A stretch of DNA of 64,000 bases, taken from positions 154,725-218,724 of the forward strand of contig JACNJW010000028.1 in NCBI GenBank assembly GCA_014382365.1. Direction: 5' to 3'. This document shows positions 1 through 8,360 of the stretch, in pieces (positions within the stretch are counted from its first letter, which is position 1; each line of letters starts with the position of its first letter). The notes beneath the pieces are model-generated. The model made no database searches and was not told the origin of the DNA. It saw only the letters and a list, made by a program, of their open reading frames with translations. The stretch comes from SAR324 cluster bacterium (GTDB taxonomy: Bacteria > SAR324 > NAC60-12). The position numbers and the translations under genes are program-made.

Positions 1-952
1 TCCATTTTTTCTGCGAGTAATAAACTATTCCCAAACGAAAATTAGCCCAGGCATAAGACGGGTGCAGTTCCAGAGATTTCTGCAAATGTTTTTCTGCCAG
101 TAAATATTTTTCCTGAGTCCAGGCCCAGTTACCATAATGAGCCTGAGTCCAACTGTCCTCAGGAAATAGTTTTAGCGTGTGTTGAAGGGTCTTCTGCAGA
201 GATTTTGCAGCTGCAATTGTGTCGCTTTGGTTTGCTTCATCCAGCTCTTTTTCCAATAAAACTGCATAACGGCGAAGATACAGCTTTACCTCAGGTTCCA
301 GTTCTACTGCTCGTAACATTGCCAGCTGAGCCTGGTGCAGCTCCCCGCGGCTTTCCCATAAAGTTGAAATCCTCAGCCAGAGATCCGGATTCTGATCATT
401 AATTCTACTGGCAGCAATAAAAGCATCCAGTGCCTGTTCCAGGTAGTCTGCCTCATTTGAGATTAACTGCTGACTTAAAATAACTCCCAGCAGATAATGT
501 GCTTCAAACAAATTCTGATTAAGCTCAAGTGCTTTACGTGTATCTACAAGCGCCAACTGCTGTTTTTTCAAACGCCAGTATAGTTGTGCACGATCTAACA
601 ACAGCAAAGCTTCAGCAGGATTATTTGCTATTTGTGCTGAATAAAATTCCTGTGCTTTGCTGTAATAACCCAAACCCTGAAATAGTCTGCCCTCCAGACG
701 AATGAGTGCAATCGAATCCGGAATTTGCTGCTGGCCTTTTCGGAGTACAGAAAAAGTATCCGCGTGTCGTTGCTGACTTTCCAGCAACTGAGCCAACCTT
801 ACATAACCCTGTTCGTGCAGAGGATGAATCAGAATTGCATCTCTTAAACGAGTTTCTTCTGCAGATGGAGTGGGACTGAAAATTCCCTGACAACCGGAAA
901 CAAGTCCAAACAGAACTACTATCAATAATTTCAAAATAAGTTGTTTCTTCAT
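1..952 (-). CDS. TPR-repeat lipoprotein, C-terminus outside window
   Basis: The frame is open from an ATG at 952 to the window edge, about 317 codons with no stop, so the 3' end is missing. The N-terminus is a lipoprotein signal: MKKQ, a hydrophobic stretch, then the lipobox L-V-S-G-C at about residue 21. Helical repeats follow, with TPR-like spacing of small and aromatic residues (for example 'EAHYLLGVILSQQ' and 'WANFRLGIVYYSQKKW'). It starts 4 nt after the stop of the ExbD-like gene, so the ExbB-like, ExbD-like and TPR genes probably form one operon. TPR lipoproteins often scaffold envelope complexes; a role with the channel pair is inferred from position only. Confidence 0.8.
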   Translation of the reverse strand, partial: MKKQLILKLLIVVLFGLVSGCQGIFSPTPSAEETRLRDAILIHPLHEQGYVRLAQLLESQQRHADTFSVLRKGQQQIPDSIALIRLEGRLFQGLGYYSKAQEFYSAQIANNPAEALLLLDRAQLYWRLKKQQLALVDTRKALELNQNLFEAHYLLGVILSQQLISNEADYLEQALDAFIAASRINDQNPDLWLRISTLWESRGELHQAQLAMLRAVELEPEVKLYLRRYAVLLEKELDEANQSDTIAAAKSLQKTLQHTLKLFPEDSWTQAHYGNWAWTQEKYLLAEKHLQKSLELHPSYAWANFRLGIVYYSQKKW

Positions 953-956
953 CTCA

Positions 957-1481
957 TTAATTTTCAATATCCTGTCCCTGGTAAGGCACCTCCCAGTCCG
1001 GCAGCATTGGTTCCAGTCCATAATTCAAACCGCCTATTTTTTCAATCACAACCAGTAATAATTCTGAAGCGAGTATTCCATCCGGATAAACCAGCAGGAG
1101 TGGATAATATTCTGTCTGGCCGAAGCGTTTTTTAACACTGTTGTTTAATTGATCCAACTGCACAAGGTAGGACAATAGTTCAGGATTACGGCCTTGGAGT
1201 TGCTCAAGCAATTCATCAAGAGACAGACTGTAATCCTTATTTTCAAACATATTGTAATATTCAATCCGGTCACTGTAGCAGCGAATGAAAATCGGTTTAA
1301 CATACCCTGGTGCACCTACCCATTCAAACTGCAGACGTTTTGTTTTTTGCGGAGAGTCTGCAGTTTCCGGCACAACCAGTAAAAAACTGATTGATAAAAA
1401 AGCCAGAACTCCCATCGTACTGAGCAGGACACTCAGAAAAGGAAAAAGAGTTACCCTGGGAGAATTGGAGGCATGCCTCAT
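957..1481 (-). CDS. ExbD/TolR-like single-pass membrane protein
   Basis: 174 residues: a short basic N-terminus, one transmembrane helix at about residues 12-36 (FPFLSVLLSTMGVLAFLSIS), then a periplasmic domain. The size and topology match ExbD/TolR. The start overlaps the stop of the ExbB-like gene by 4 nt (ATGA), so translation is probably coupled. The usual membrane-embedded Asp of ExbD is not evident in the helix, and the periplasmic part is diverged, so the family call rests on topology and partner gene more than on motifs. It could instead be a dedicated accessory subunit of this channel type. Confidence 0.65.
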   Translation of the reverse strand: MRHASNSPRVTLFPFLSVLLSTMGVLAFLSISFLLVVPETADSPQKTKRLQFEWVGAPGYVKPIFIRCYSDRIEYYNMFENKDYSLSLDELLEQLQGRNPELLSYLVQLDQLNNSVKKRFGQTEYYPLLLVYPDGILASELLLVVIEKIGGLNYGLEPMLPDWEVPYQGQDIEN

Positions 1482-2659
1482 TGTTTTGACGACGGGCGAA
1501 TATCGTTTTGAGTTTTTTGCAGACTTTCTGCTGTTGACTGTTCACTCTGGCTTTGTTGAGAATCTTGATCTACTTGTTCTGCAGCAGAAGACTCCTCTTT
1601 GGTGCTAAACAGGGATTCACTTAAATTATGAATCAACGGTTGCAAACCGCCAACTTGTGCAGCCAGACCTCTCGAATGACGCTCTACTGAATCAAGGACA
1701 GGTGAGATCTGTTGACGCCAGTTTTCTGAAAAAGCAGCCAATTGCTCCAAATGTTCATTAACAGAATCATTCAACATTTCATCACCCCGACGGACGTGTA
1801 AATTTGGCAGCAAATCTTCAAGACAGTAATCCTCTACACTGAGCAGCAAATCCTCTTCACGTTTACGTAAAGAAGATGCCAGCATCATGATTGGAATCAC
1901 GCCAACTAATGCAATAAATGTTGTACTGAAAGCCACAGACAGTCCACTGGTTACACCACCCAGTGCAGAACGCATTTGAGTATTCAAATCTGTTCCGTCA
2001 GTACTGCGGATGAAGTCTGAGAACTCGCCAATTGACTGCCCAATTCCAAAGACTGTACCAATGAAACCAAGAATGGGAATTGCCCAGATGAAGACGTTTA
2101 GCAGCATATAACTGCTTTGCATACGGTTATGGTCAATCTCTGCCTGGTAGTTTAAAATCGATGTGATCTCTTCTTTTTTTGGAATTGCTTTGAGATGCTT
2201 TAAGGTGCGGCAGACACGCCGGAAAATGACGCTGTCTTGAAATTTTTTCACTTTTTGTTCCTGCAGAAACTGACTTATTTCCAAAATCCTTTGCTCTGCA
2301 TCCTTGACATATATTCCCTTCGACAAAGAATCGTGCAGTACTTGATTTCGAAATGCAGCATAGGCCAGATGCTGCTGGCGGAACTGACGCCACTTGAAAA
2401 TAATCAAAAATAATGACCAAAGTATTAAGGCAAATATTGTTTCAGAAATTATACCGGAAAATAACTGCTGCCAGTACTCACTGCGTACAAATGGCATCGG
2501 AAAAACAAGATAGAAAATCCCGCTGAAAAACAGTCCTAATATTAAAGCTTTGAATGCATCCAGAGATTCTCTATTAAGCGGCTCTGCTAAATATGCATGG
2601 CAATTATGACAATACGCTGCGGTGTTTGAATTTGACCATCCGCATTTAAGACATTTCAT
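1478..2659 (-). CDS. MotA/TolQ/ExbB-family proton channel protein with N-terminal zinc ribbon
   Basis: The ATG at 2659 is preferred over an in-frame upstream start because AAGG lies 7 nt before it and the protein then begins with the zinc ribbon. Two CxxC knuckles are visible in the first 25 residues (CLKC and CHNC). Two hydrophobic segments follow. The C-terminal half carries the ExbB/MotA core, 'IPILGFIGTVFGIGQSIGEF' and then 'GGVTSGLSVAFSTTFIALVG', which is diagnostic of this superfamily. Known members use ion flow to drive work across the envelope (TonB energisation, Tol, flagellar motor). About 393 residues is longer than ExbB (about 240) because of the ribbon and a C-terminal coiled or charged tail. 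First gene of a three-gene minus-strand operon. Confidence 0.85.
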   Translation of the reverse strand: MKCLKCGWSNSNTAAYCHNCHAYLAEPLNRESLDAFKALILGLFFSGIFYLVFPMPFVRSEYWQQLFSGIISETIFALILWSLFLIIFKWRQFRQQHLAYAAFRNQVLHDSLSKGIYVKDAEQRILEISQFLQEQKVKKFQDSVIFRRVCRTLKHLKAIPKKEEITSILNYQAEIDHNRMQSSYMLLNVFIWAIPILGFIGTVFGIGQSIGEFSDFIRSTDGTDLNTQMRSALGGVTSGLSVAFSTTFIALVGVIPIMMLASSLRKREEDLLLSVEDYCLEDLLPNLHVRRGDEMLNDSVNEHLEQLAAFSENWRQQISPVLDSVERHSRGLAAQVGGLQPLIHNLSESLFSTKEESSAAEQVDQDSQQSQSEQSTAESLQKTQNDIRPSSKQ

Positions 2660-2782
2660 CTGCTGACCTTGCTGAAGAACAAAATTATTTGCATAAAAAA
2701 CACTCTGACTTGACCACTTTGGTCCATTTACATAGCATGAAGAATAGCACATTCATCAAATAGTTTCATTTGTAAATTAATA

Positions 2783-3835
2783 ATGCCCAAACTCTACAAC
2801 ATTAAAAACTGGACCCGTCAAAACTTACGAGAGTGGATGGACGAAAAATCTAAATCAGTAAGCAAGGTGCAGGCATTTAGAGCAGATCAGGTTTTTTACT
2901 GGCTTTATCAGCAGAGGGTGGAAAGTTTTGCAAAGATGCTGAATATCGGTTCAGAAACCAGAAAGTTACTGACTGAACATTTCCGGATCAGTTCCCTGGT
3001 AAAATCAGACTCACTCAAGTCGCAGGACGGTTCGGTCAAATATCGTCTGCAACTTGAAGACAATCAGAGCATTGAAGCTGTTTTCATGCCGCATACCAGC
3101 CACAATACAGTTTGTGTTTCTTCCCAGGTTGGTTGTGGAATGGGCTGTGATTTCTGTATGACCGGAACAATGGGATTGGTTCGTAATTTAACAACTGCAG
3201 AAATTATCGATCAAGTTCTTGCAGTCTGGCAGGACCTTCAGGAAGAGCAAAATTTGCGGAACATTGTTTTTATGGGCATGGGCGAGCCTTTTCATAATTA
3301 CAAAAATCTACTGCAGGCACTTGAAATACTTACTGATGAACATGGTTTTAATTTTTCTCAGCGTCGAATCACCGTTTCCACTTCCGGATTGCTGCCAAAA
3401 ATTCGTCGTTTTGGCAAAGAAAAGATAAAAGCCAATCTGGCAATTTCTTTGAATGGTGTCACCGACGAAGTGCGCTCAAAACTGATGCCAATCAACAATG
3501 CCTACAACCTGGAAAAATTGATTGGTGTCTGCCGGGAATTTCCGTTGGAATCACGGAGAAGAATCACTTTTGAATATATTCTGATTCGTGACCTGACTGA
3601 TTCCATTGCAGATGCCAGGGGTTTGATTCGCCTGCTGCATGGTCTGAAATTCAAGGTCAACCTGATTCCCTTCAACTCAACAACTGCTGGTAAATACCTG
3701 GCTCCTTATCCGGAACAGGCTCGGAAATTTCAAAAATATCTTCTTGATCATGGTGTTGTTGCTCCACTTAGAATTTCCAAAGGACAGGATATTCAGGGAG
3801 CCTGTGGACAACTTGTTGTTTCTACCACAGCTTGA
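2783..3835 (+). CDS. rlmN: 23S rRNA (adenine(2503)-C(2))-methyltransferase RlmN
   Basis: Radical-SAM methyltransferase that makes 2-methyladenosine at A2503 of 23S rRNA (and at A37 of some tRNAs) in the cytoplasm. 350 residues is normal for RlmN. The [4Fe-4S] binding motif CxxxCxxC is visible as 'CGMGCDFCMTG' near residue 118. 'NIVFMGMGEPFHNY' is the conserved GMGEP loop, and 'GACGQL' near the C-terminus holds the second catalytic cysteine. It is transcribed divergently from the ExbB-like gene, with only about 120 bp between the two starts. It ends about 210 bp before the sigma factor gene. Confidence 0.97.
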   Translation: MPKLYNIKNWTRQNLREWMDEKSKSVSKVQAFRADQVFYWLYQQRVESFAKMLNIGSETRKLLTEHFRISSLVKSDSLKSQDGSVKYRLQLEDNQSIEAVFMPHTSHNTVCVSSQVGCGMGCDFCMTGTMGLVRNLTTAEIIDQVLAVWQDLQEEQNLRNIVFMGMGEPFHNYKNLLQALEILTDEHGFNFSQRRITVSTSGLLPKIRRFGKEKIKANLAISLNGVTDEVRSKLMPINNAYNLEKLIGVCREFPLESRRRITFEYILIRDLTDSIADARGLIRLLHGLKFKVNLIPFNSTTAGKYLAPYPEQARKFQKYLLDHGVVAPLRISKGQDIQGACGQLVVSTTA

Positions 3836-4048
3836 AACTGCATGCTGTTCCTCATAAAGTTCAAATAATAATTACTGACTCAAACCGTCTGCCGGAAATT
3901 ACTTTCTTGATGTTTTGCAGTAATTTTATTCTGAATTTAGCTCAAATTCAACTTGCTATCGACGACTGTTCCCTGTATTTTCCAAACATGAGAAACAATT
4001 CTGACGTTAGCTTTTTAGTTAAAAAACTTAAATCTGAAAGATGGGGCC

Positions 4049-4660
4049 ATGTCTGATCAGACGAAAAATGATAATCCGGAAAGTTCAGAACTGAAAAATA
4101 ATCCGGAACAGGAACTGTCGCAGTGGGTTGATGAGCATGGTGATTTGCTTTACCGCTTTGCACGCTGCAGAGTGAACAGTCACGAACTGGCAGAAGATTT
4201 AGTACAAATCACTTTCATCTCTGCATTGAAGGACTGGTCGCGTTTCCGAGGTGAGTCATCTGCAAAGACCTGGCTCCTGAGTATTTTGCGGCACAAAATT
4301 ATCGATCATTACCGCAAGAAAAAACCGGAATCGCTTGAAGATTTTCCTGATGGGGGAGAAGCCTTAACCCAGGCTGCAACTGAGCCCACTGAAATGATTC
4401 AGGATGCAGAATCAGTCCGCTTAAATCCGGAAGAGATCCTTGAACATGAGGAACTGCGCAAAACCCTCCGTGAATGTCTGGATAAACTGCCTGAAAAATA
4501 CAGGCAGATTTTTGTGATGAGAGATATTGAAAATGAATCTACAGAAATAATTTGTGAAAAACTTGGAATCAGCGTTTCTAATTTCAGCGTGATGATGTAC
4601 CGTGCACGCTTTCAACTCAAGGATTGCTTTATAAAAAACGGCTTTCCTTCTCTTAATTAA
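4049..4660 (+). CDS. ECF (extracytoplasmic function) RNA polymerase sigma factor
   Basis: 203-residue sigma-70 family protein of the RpoE/SigE type. Region 2 spans about residues 28-95: 'HELAEDLVQITFISAL' is helix 2.2 and 'WLLSILRHKIIDHYRKKKP' is 2.4. An acidic linker follows. Region 4 runs from about residue 135, with 'LPEKYRQIFVMRDIENES' and the helix-turn-helix 'EIICEKLGISVSNFSVMMYRAR'. Region 3 is absent, as in ECF factors. The next gene encodes a zinc-finger anti-sigma factor, the standard partner arrangement. The cytochrome and DsrE-like genes after it are candidate targets or co-operon members. The 213-bp gap upstream holds no convincing gene. Confidence 0.93.
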   Translation: MSDQTKNDNPESSELKNNPEQELSQWVDEHGDLLYRFARCRVNSHELAEDLVQITFISALKDWSRFRGESSAKTWLLSILRHKIIDHYRKKKPESLEDFPDGGEALTQAATEPTEMIQDAESVRLNPEEILEHEELRKTLRECLDKLPEKYRQIFVMRDIENESTEIICEKLGISVSNFSVMMYRARFQLKDCFIKNGFPSLN

Positions 4661-4771
4661 AATATTAATTATGTATTTTGTAAGATGTTTTGATCCAGCT
4701 CGACTTTTCCCACAGTGCAGCAATCTCTCTTTGATGAGAACATTGCTTTTTACTGAAGTCAAGGAGGGATC

Positions 4772-5023
4772 TTGAAGTTAATGATTACTTGTGAGGAAGC
4801 CTCATCACTTTTATCTGATAGGTTTGATGTCCCGCTTTCTCCCATGAAACTATTACTATTGCGTTCGCACCTGATGATGTGCAGAAAATGTGCTGCCATT
4901 GCACAACAACTGCAGTCTCTGCGGAAGATTTTTCTTGGTTTGGAAACAGCTTCCTCACACGATGAAATATCGATGCCGGTTGAAACTAAGAAGCGTATTC
5001 AACAAGCTTTACGCGAACAATAA
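4772..5023 (+). CDS. Zinc-finger anti-sigma factor (ZAS type)
   Basis: Short 83-residue protein with the ZAS signature H33-xxx-C37-xx-C40 ('HLMMCRKC') and an upstream Cys at residue 7. This layout is typical of zinc-binding, often redox-sensitive anti-sigma factors that hold their cognate ECF factor inactive in the cytoplasm. No transmembrane helix follows, so it is a soluble type. The start is uncertain: AAGGAGG ends 4 nt before a TTG at 4772 and 13 nt before an ATG at 4781. It lies 111 bp after the ECF gene on the same strand. The Cys-rich zinc site suggests a thiol or oxidant signal, which is inference. Confidence 0.82.
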   Translation: MKLMITCEEASSLLSDRFDVPLSPMKLLLLRSHLMMCRKCAAIAQQLQSLRKIFLGLETASSHDEISMPVETKKRIQQALREQ

Positions 5024-5096
5024 TTGTTTTAGGTAATACTTATATTTTACCTCTTTGTCTTTCTTTTAAAATCTTAAATATTTAAGAGGAGGTCTA

Positions 5097-5645
5097 ATGA
5101 GTGAAGAATTTCGAAAGGCGTCAGCAAGTTTTTTCCTGACAATTTCCACACTGTGGGTACTGGGTGCAAATGTAGCAATCGGTGCATCCGGAAACGTAAG
5201 TAACCCTTGTAATCCCTGCAATCCTTGTTCGGCAAAGAAGAACCCCTGCAATCCCTGTAATCCCTGTTCTGCAAAGCAAAATCCCTGCAATCCCTGCAAT
5301 CCTTGTTCTACAAAGCAGAATCCCTGCAATCCCTGTAATCCCTGCAGCAGCAAAAAACAACCTACTGCAAAAGCAGGCAAATTATATTTTAATGACAAGT
5401 CGCTGAGTGGATCTGGAGCAATCAGTTGCAAAACCTGTCATACCGGAAATGCAACTCCGGATTTGAGACAATCGAAAGCCTGGCCGCATTATGTTGGTAT
5501 GGCAAAAGGTGTGATCACCCTGGATCAGATCATTCAATTGTGTTTAACACAGCCAATGGCAGCTAAAGCCATGGCCTGGAATGATCCGCGTTTAACTTCG
5601 CTGGCTCTCTATCTGGAAGAAGTACGCCTGAAAAAACAATATTGA
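5097..5645 (+). CDS. Exported monohaem cytochrome c with Asn-Pro-Cys repeat
   Basis: 182 residues with a strong Shine-Dalgarno (AGAGGAGG, 5085-5092). A hydrophobic export signal at about residues 10-32 ends near 'AIGASG'. It is followed by four 13-residue units of the form [13 protein letters not shown] (residues 36-87), giving 12 cysteines. The C-terminal domain is cytochrome c-like: haem motif CKTCH at residues 111-115, then '[18 protein letters not shown]' and 'ALYLEEV', which resemble the Met-ligand and final-helix region of SoxA-like class I cytochromes. The repeat may bind a metal or carry thiols; its function is unknown. It lies directly after the ECF/anti-sigma pair, so it is a candidate target of that regulator. 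Confidence 0.85.
   Translation: MSEEFRKASASFFLTISTLWVLGANVAIGASGNVSNPCNPCNPCSAKKNPCNPCNPCSAKQNPCNPCNPCSTKQNPCNPCNPCSSKKQPTAKAGKLYFNDKSLSGSGAISCKTCHTGNATPDLRQSKAWPHYVGMAKGVITLDQIIQLCLTQPMAAKAMAWNDPRLTSLALYLEEVRLKKQY
5202..5357 (+). repeat. Four tandem 39-bp coding repeats (NPC repeat)
   Basis: Four in-frame units of exactly 39 bp at 5202, 5241, 5280 and 5319 encode the Asn-Pro-Cys triplets of the cytochrome gene. Units differ by synonymous changes (TGT/TGC, CCT/CCC) and by the S-x-K-x spacer, so the peptide is more conserved than the DNA. Copy number could change by slippage without breaking the frame. Confidence 0.95.
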
Positions 5646-5711
5646 ATACACTCATAGCGGGGAACTTAATATCCAGAGTTCCCTGCATCAAAACGATTCT
5701 GGAGTTGTTAT

Positions 5712-6230
5712 ATGTCTTGTTTTCCACGTGTTCCAACCGAAACTCAAAAAAGAAAACGGAATGCAAATTCTGTCCTGCCGCTTTTTTGGCGTGGACTATT
5801 GAGTCAGGCAGCAGAACGGGGATTTAAATTGCACAGCAACTGCCGTCCTCATTCAGATAGTCGCCTGGGCGTGGAAATCGGCAAGGCCGGAGTAAAGTTT
5901 AATTACGCAGTCTGGCAGGATGGTTCTGCGGTTGAGTTGTGGATTGATACAGGCAACCAGCAAGAAAACAAACTAATTTTCGACCGAATACATGCAGCTA
6001 GAAATAAGCTATCAAAGCAGCTTAACAGTTTGTTGCTTTGGGAACGAATGGATGAACAACGCCCCTCACGGATTCGATTAGAGCTTCCAGGAAGCGGTTT
6101 AAAAGATCGTTCCAACTGGCATTTTCTGCAGACTCAAATGCTAAAGGTGATGCAGCGTTTTTCCTCAATACTAGAAAAATTAGTTCATTCTTCCGTCAAC
6201 TACAGCAGGAATTTGTCGAAAGTGGCTTAA
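5712..6230 (+). CDS. DUF4268-like protein
   Basis: 172 residues. The middle matches the DUF4268 pattern: 'FWRGLLSQAAERGF', a G-rich strand, 'AVELWIDTGNQQENKLIFD', then 'LLWERMDEQRPSRIRLE'. DUF4268 domains are often attached to or near restriction or nuclease-like proteins, but no enzymatic role is established, so I assign none. The last 20 or so residues read poorly; another frame from about 6190 to 6270 encodes a more protein-like tail (SFFRQLQQEF... to a stop near 6270), so a late frameshift is possible. It sits between the NPC cytochrome and the DsrE-like gene. Confidence 0.7.
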   Translation: MSCFPRVPTETQKRKRNANSVLPLFWRGLLSQAAERGFKLHSNCRPHSDSRLGVEIGKAGVKFNYAVWQDGSAVELWIDTGNQQENKLIFDRIHAARNKLSKQLNSLLLWERMDEQRPSRIRLELPGSGLKDRSNWHFLQTQMLKVMQRFSSILEKLVHSSVNYSRNLSKVA

Positions 6231-6284
6231 CAATTTTTCATCTCAAAAATGTGCCGCGAAAACAATATTAAATGGAGAAAATAA

Positions 6285-6647
6285 ATGACTAAAATTGCTA
6301 TAATTTTACATGCAGAACCCGGAACACATGATGCCCTCGGACGTGCCTTACATGCCCTCTTATATGCAAAGGAACTGCATGAAGAAGGACACAACATTCA
6401 ACTCATTTTTGACGGAGGCGGTACAAAGTGGATTGAAGAATTCACTAAAGGTCATAAACTTGCGCCGCTTTATCAAAGTCTAAAATCTGCAGGTGTAATT
6501 GCAGGTGTTTGTGATTTTTGTGTACCGGCATTTGATGGTGACAAAGAATTGGTGAAACGGGAAAATTTAACACTGATCAATGAGTACAACGGACATCCAA
6601 GTATTGCTAAGCTCGTTGCTGAAGACTACCAAATCATTACCCTTTGA
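6285..6647 (+). CDS. DsrE-family protein
   Basis: 120 residues with a DsrE/F-like alpha/beta fold: strand 'KIAIILHAEPGTHDALGRAL', helix 'HALLYAKELHEEGH', strand 'IQLIFDGGG', then a CxxC ('GVCDFCVPAF', residues about 71-80) where DsrE proteins often carry their functional cysteine. DsrE relatives pass sulfane sulfur between protein thiols; a cytoplasmic place is implied by the lack of a signal peptide. The ATG follows GGAGAAAATAA. It ends the sigma-factor/cytochrome group. Confidence 0.8.
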   Translation: MTKIAIILHAEPGTHDALGRALHALLYAKELHEEGHNIQLIFDGGGTKWIEEFTKGHKLAPLYQSLKSAGVIAGVCDFCVPAFDGDKELVKRENLTLINEYNGHPSIAKLVAEDYQIITL

Positions 6648-6850
6648 AGGAGTATAAACATACTTCTGCTACTACTGAGAAATTATTTTTTGCAGTGCCT
6701 CTGTGTTTTTGCGACAAACTGTATTTCAATCATTTTCCTAAATTATAAAAAAGGAATACAGTATATTCCTGTTTTCAAGCACGAAAAATAAGAGTAGTAT
6801 TTATCACACTATAAATTTGCCAAACAATATTTACTAATAAAAACCACAAT

Positions 6851-8236
6851 ATGCTGAAAATTCTCTCTCCATTTGATCAAAGTTTGATTCAAGAAATACC
6901 ATTTGTCGGTAAAGCAGAAGTTGAGCTTGCGCTGTCTGCTGCTTATGCTTTGTTTCTTGATCAGTCAAAGTGGATTCCTCCTCATGAAAGAATTGCTATC
7001 CTGGAACGCACTGCAGCAATAATGAGTTCAAAAATTGAAGAGCTGACAAAAACTGCTGCACACGAAGGTGGGAAACCTTATCTTGATTCTAAGGTAGAAG
7101 TTTTACGGGCCATCAGTGGAGTTAAAATCGCTGCAGAACACATATCTCAGTTAAAAGGCGAAGAAATTCCAATGAGTCTTACTAAAGCCTCTGAAAACAG
7201 ATTGGCCTTTACAACCAGAGAGCCGATTGGAGTTGTCGTTTCAGTCAGTGCTTTCAATCATCCCTTAAATTTAATTGTGCATCAGGTTATCACTGCCATT
7301 GCAGCCGGCTGTCCTGTTATTGTAAAACCGGCACTGACTACACCCCTTTCCTGTTTTGCCCTCATTGAAATTTTGGAAGAAGCCGGTTTGCCGGCAGGCT
7401 GGTGTCAAGCCATTATTTGTGAAAATGAAGCAGCTGAATTATTAGTAACCGATAAAAGGGTTAATTATTTTTCCTTCATAGGTTCTGCAAAAGTTGGTTG
7501 GTTTTTAAAATCAAAATTAGCACCGGGTACTCGCTGCGCACTTGAGCATGGCGGTGCAGCACCGGTGATTGTAGAAGAGGATGCGGATTTAAATGATTTG
7601 CTGCCGGATTTGTTAAAAGGTGGTTTTTATCATGCCGGACAGGTTTGTGTATCTGTTCAGCGCGTTTTTGTACATGAAAATATTTACCCTAAAGTTGCCG
7701 AACGATTAGCTGAAATGGCGGCAGACTTAGTGGTTGGTGATCCCCTCGATGAAAAAACTGAAGTTGGTCCACTGATCCTGCCCAGAGAAGTTGATAGAGT
7801 AGAGGCGTGGGTCAATCAGGCAGTTGCTGCTGGTGCAGAAGTGTTGACAGGAGGAAAGCGGATTTCTGAAACCTGTTTTAAACCAACTGTGCTTTTGAAT
7901 CCTCCGGCAAATGTAAATGTTTCAACTCAGGAAATTTTTGGACCTGTAGTTTGTGTTTACAGCTACACAAATCGTGAGCAGGCCATTGAAATTGCTAATA
8001 GTCTGGATGTTCATTTTCAGGCAGCAGTTTTTACAAAAAATATTGATGTTGCTTTAGACACAGTAAAAAAACTCAATGCAACTGCAGTTATGGTCAACGA
8101 CCACACAGCTTTTCGCGTGGATTGGATGCCCTTTGGTGGTCGGGACTCTTCCGGAATCGGTATGGGAGGAATTCAATATTCGATGCACGAAATGAGCAGA
8201 GAAAAATTAATGGTCATTAAAAGTAAACTACTCTAG
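6851..8236 (+). CDS. Aldehyde dehydrogenase family protein
   Basis: 461-residue NAD(P)-dependent aldehyde dehydrogenase. Visible landmarks are 'GVVVSVSAFNHPLNL' (cofactor-binding loop), 'VIVKPA', 'SFIGSAKVGWFL', 'LEHGGAAPVIVEEDADL' with the general-base Glu, and the catalytic Cys in 'FYHAGQVCVSVQRVFV'. 'EIFGPVVCVY' near the C-terminus is also conserved. The second Cys-free 'QVCVSVQR' pattern resembles lactaldehyde or phosphonoacetaldehyde-type members, but substrate cannot be set from sequence alone. About 200 bp of AT-rich DNA upstream could hold its promoter. Confidence 0.92.
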   Translation: MLKILSPFDQSLIQEIPFVGKAEVELALSAAYALFLDQSKWIPPHERIAILERTAAIMSSKIEELTKTAAHEGGKPYLDSKVEVLRAISGVKIAAEHISQLKGEEIPMSLTKASENRLAFTTREPIGVVVSVSAFNHPLNLIVHQVITAIAAGCPVIVKPALTTPLSCFALIEILEEAGLPAGWCQAIICENEAAELLVTDKRVNYFSFIGSAKVGWFLKSKLAPGTRCALEHGGAAPVIVEEDADLNDLLPDLLKGGFYHAGQVCVSVQRVFVHENIYPKVAERLAEMAADLVVGDPLDEKTEVGPLILPREVDRVEAWVNQAVAAGAEVLTGGKRISETCFKPTVLLNPPANVNVSTQEIFGPVVCVYSYTNREQAIEIANSLDVHFQAAVFTKNIDVALDTVKKLNATAVMVNDHTAFRVDWMPFGGRDSSGIGMGGIQYSMHEMSREKLMVIKSKLL

Positions 8237-8280
8237 TTTCTGGAAACGCCAACTTTGTTTGTTTGCAAGATTAATAATTC

Positions 8281-8360
8281 ATGAAAAGAACTGTTAAAAA
8301 AAAACTAAAAATTCTGCAAAAAAACATAATTGGATTTATCTGGTTTCACCATTAGTAGTC
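8281..8360 (+). other. Probable true 5' end of the cytochrome gene, out of frame at an A9 tract
   Basis: An ATG at 8281 begins MKRTVKKK but stops at TAG near 8353. The downstream cytochrome frame is open only from about 8299. Shifting -1 inside the run of nine A (8296-8304) joins them into a basic N-terminus (MKRTVKKKTKNSAKKHNW) followed by a hydrophobic helix, the expected membrane anchor of the cytochrome. The cause may be a sequence error in the homopolymer, a real mutation, or slippage. Confidence 0.6.

Noticed and set aside
3832..4056. TTG-started frame of 74 codons after rlmN
   Set aside because: It begins on the rlmN stop, has no ribosome site and resembles nothing; the stretch is more likely the leader of the sigma factor gene.
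5066..5431. Minus-strand frames rich in GLQGLQG across the cytochrome repeat
   Set aside because: They are the reverse reading of the 39-bp repeat; the plus frame has a signal peptide, haem motif and ribosome site.
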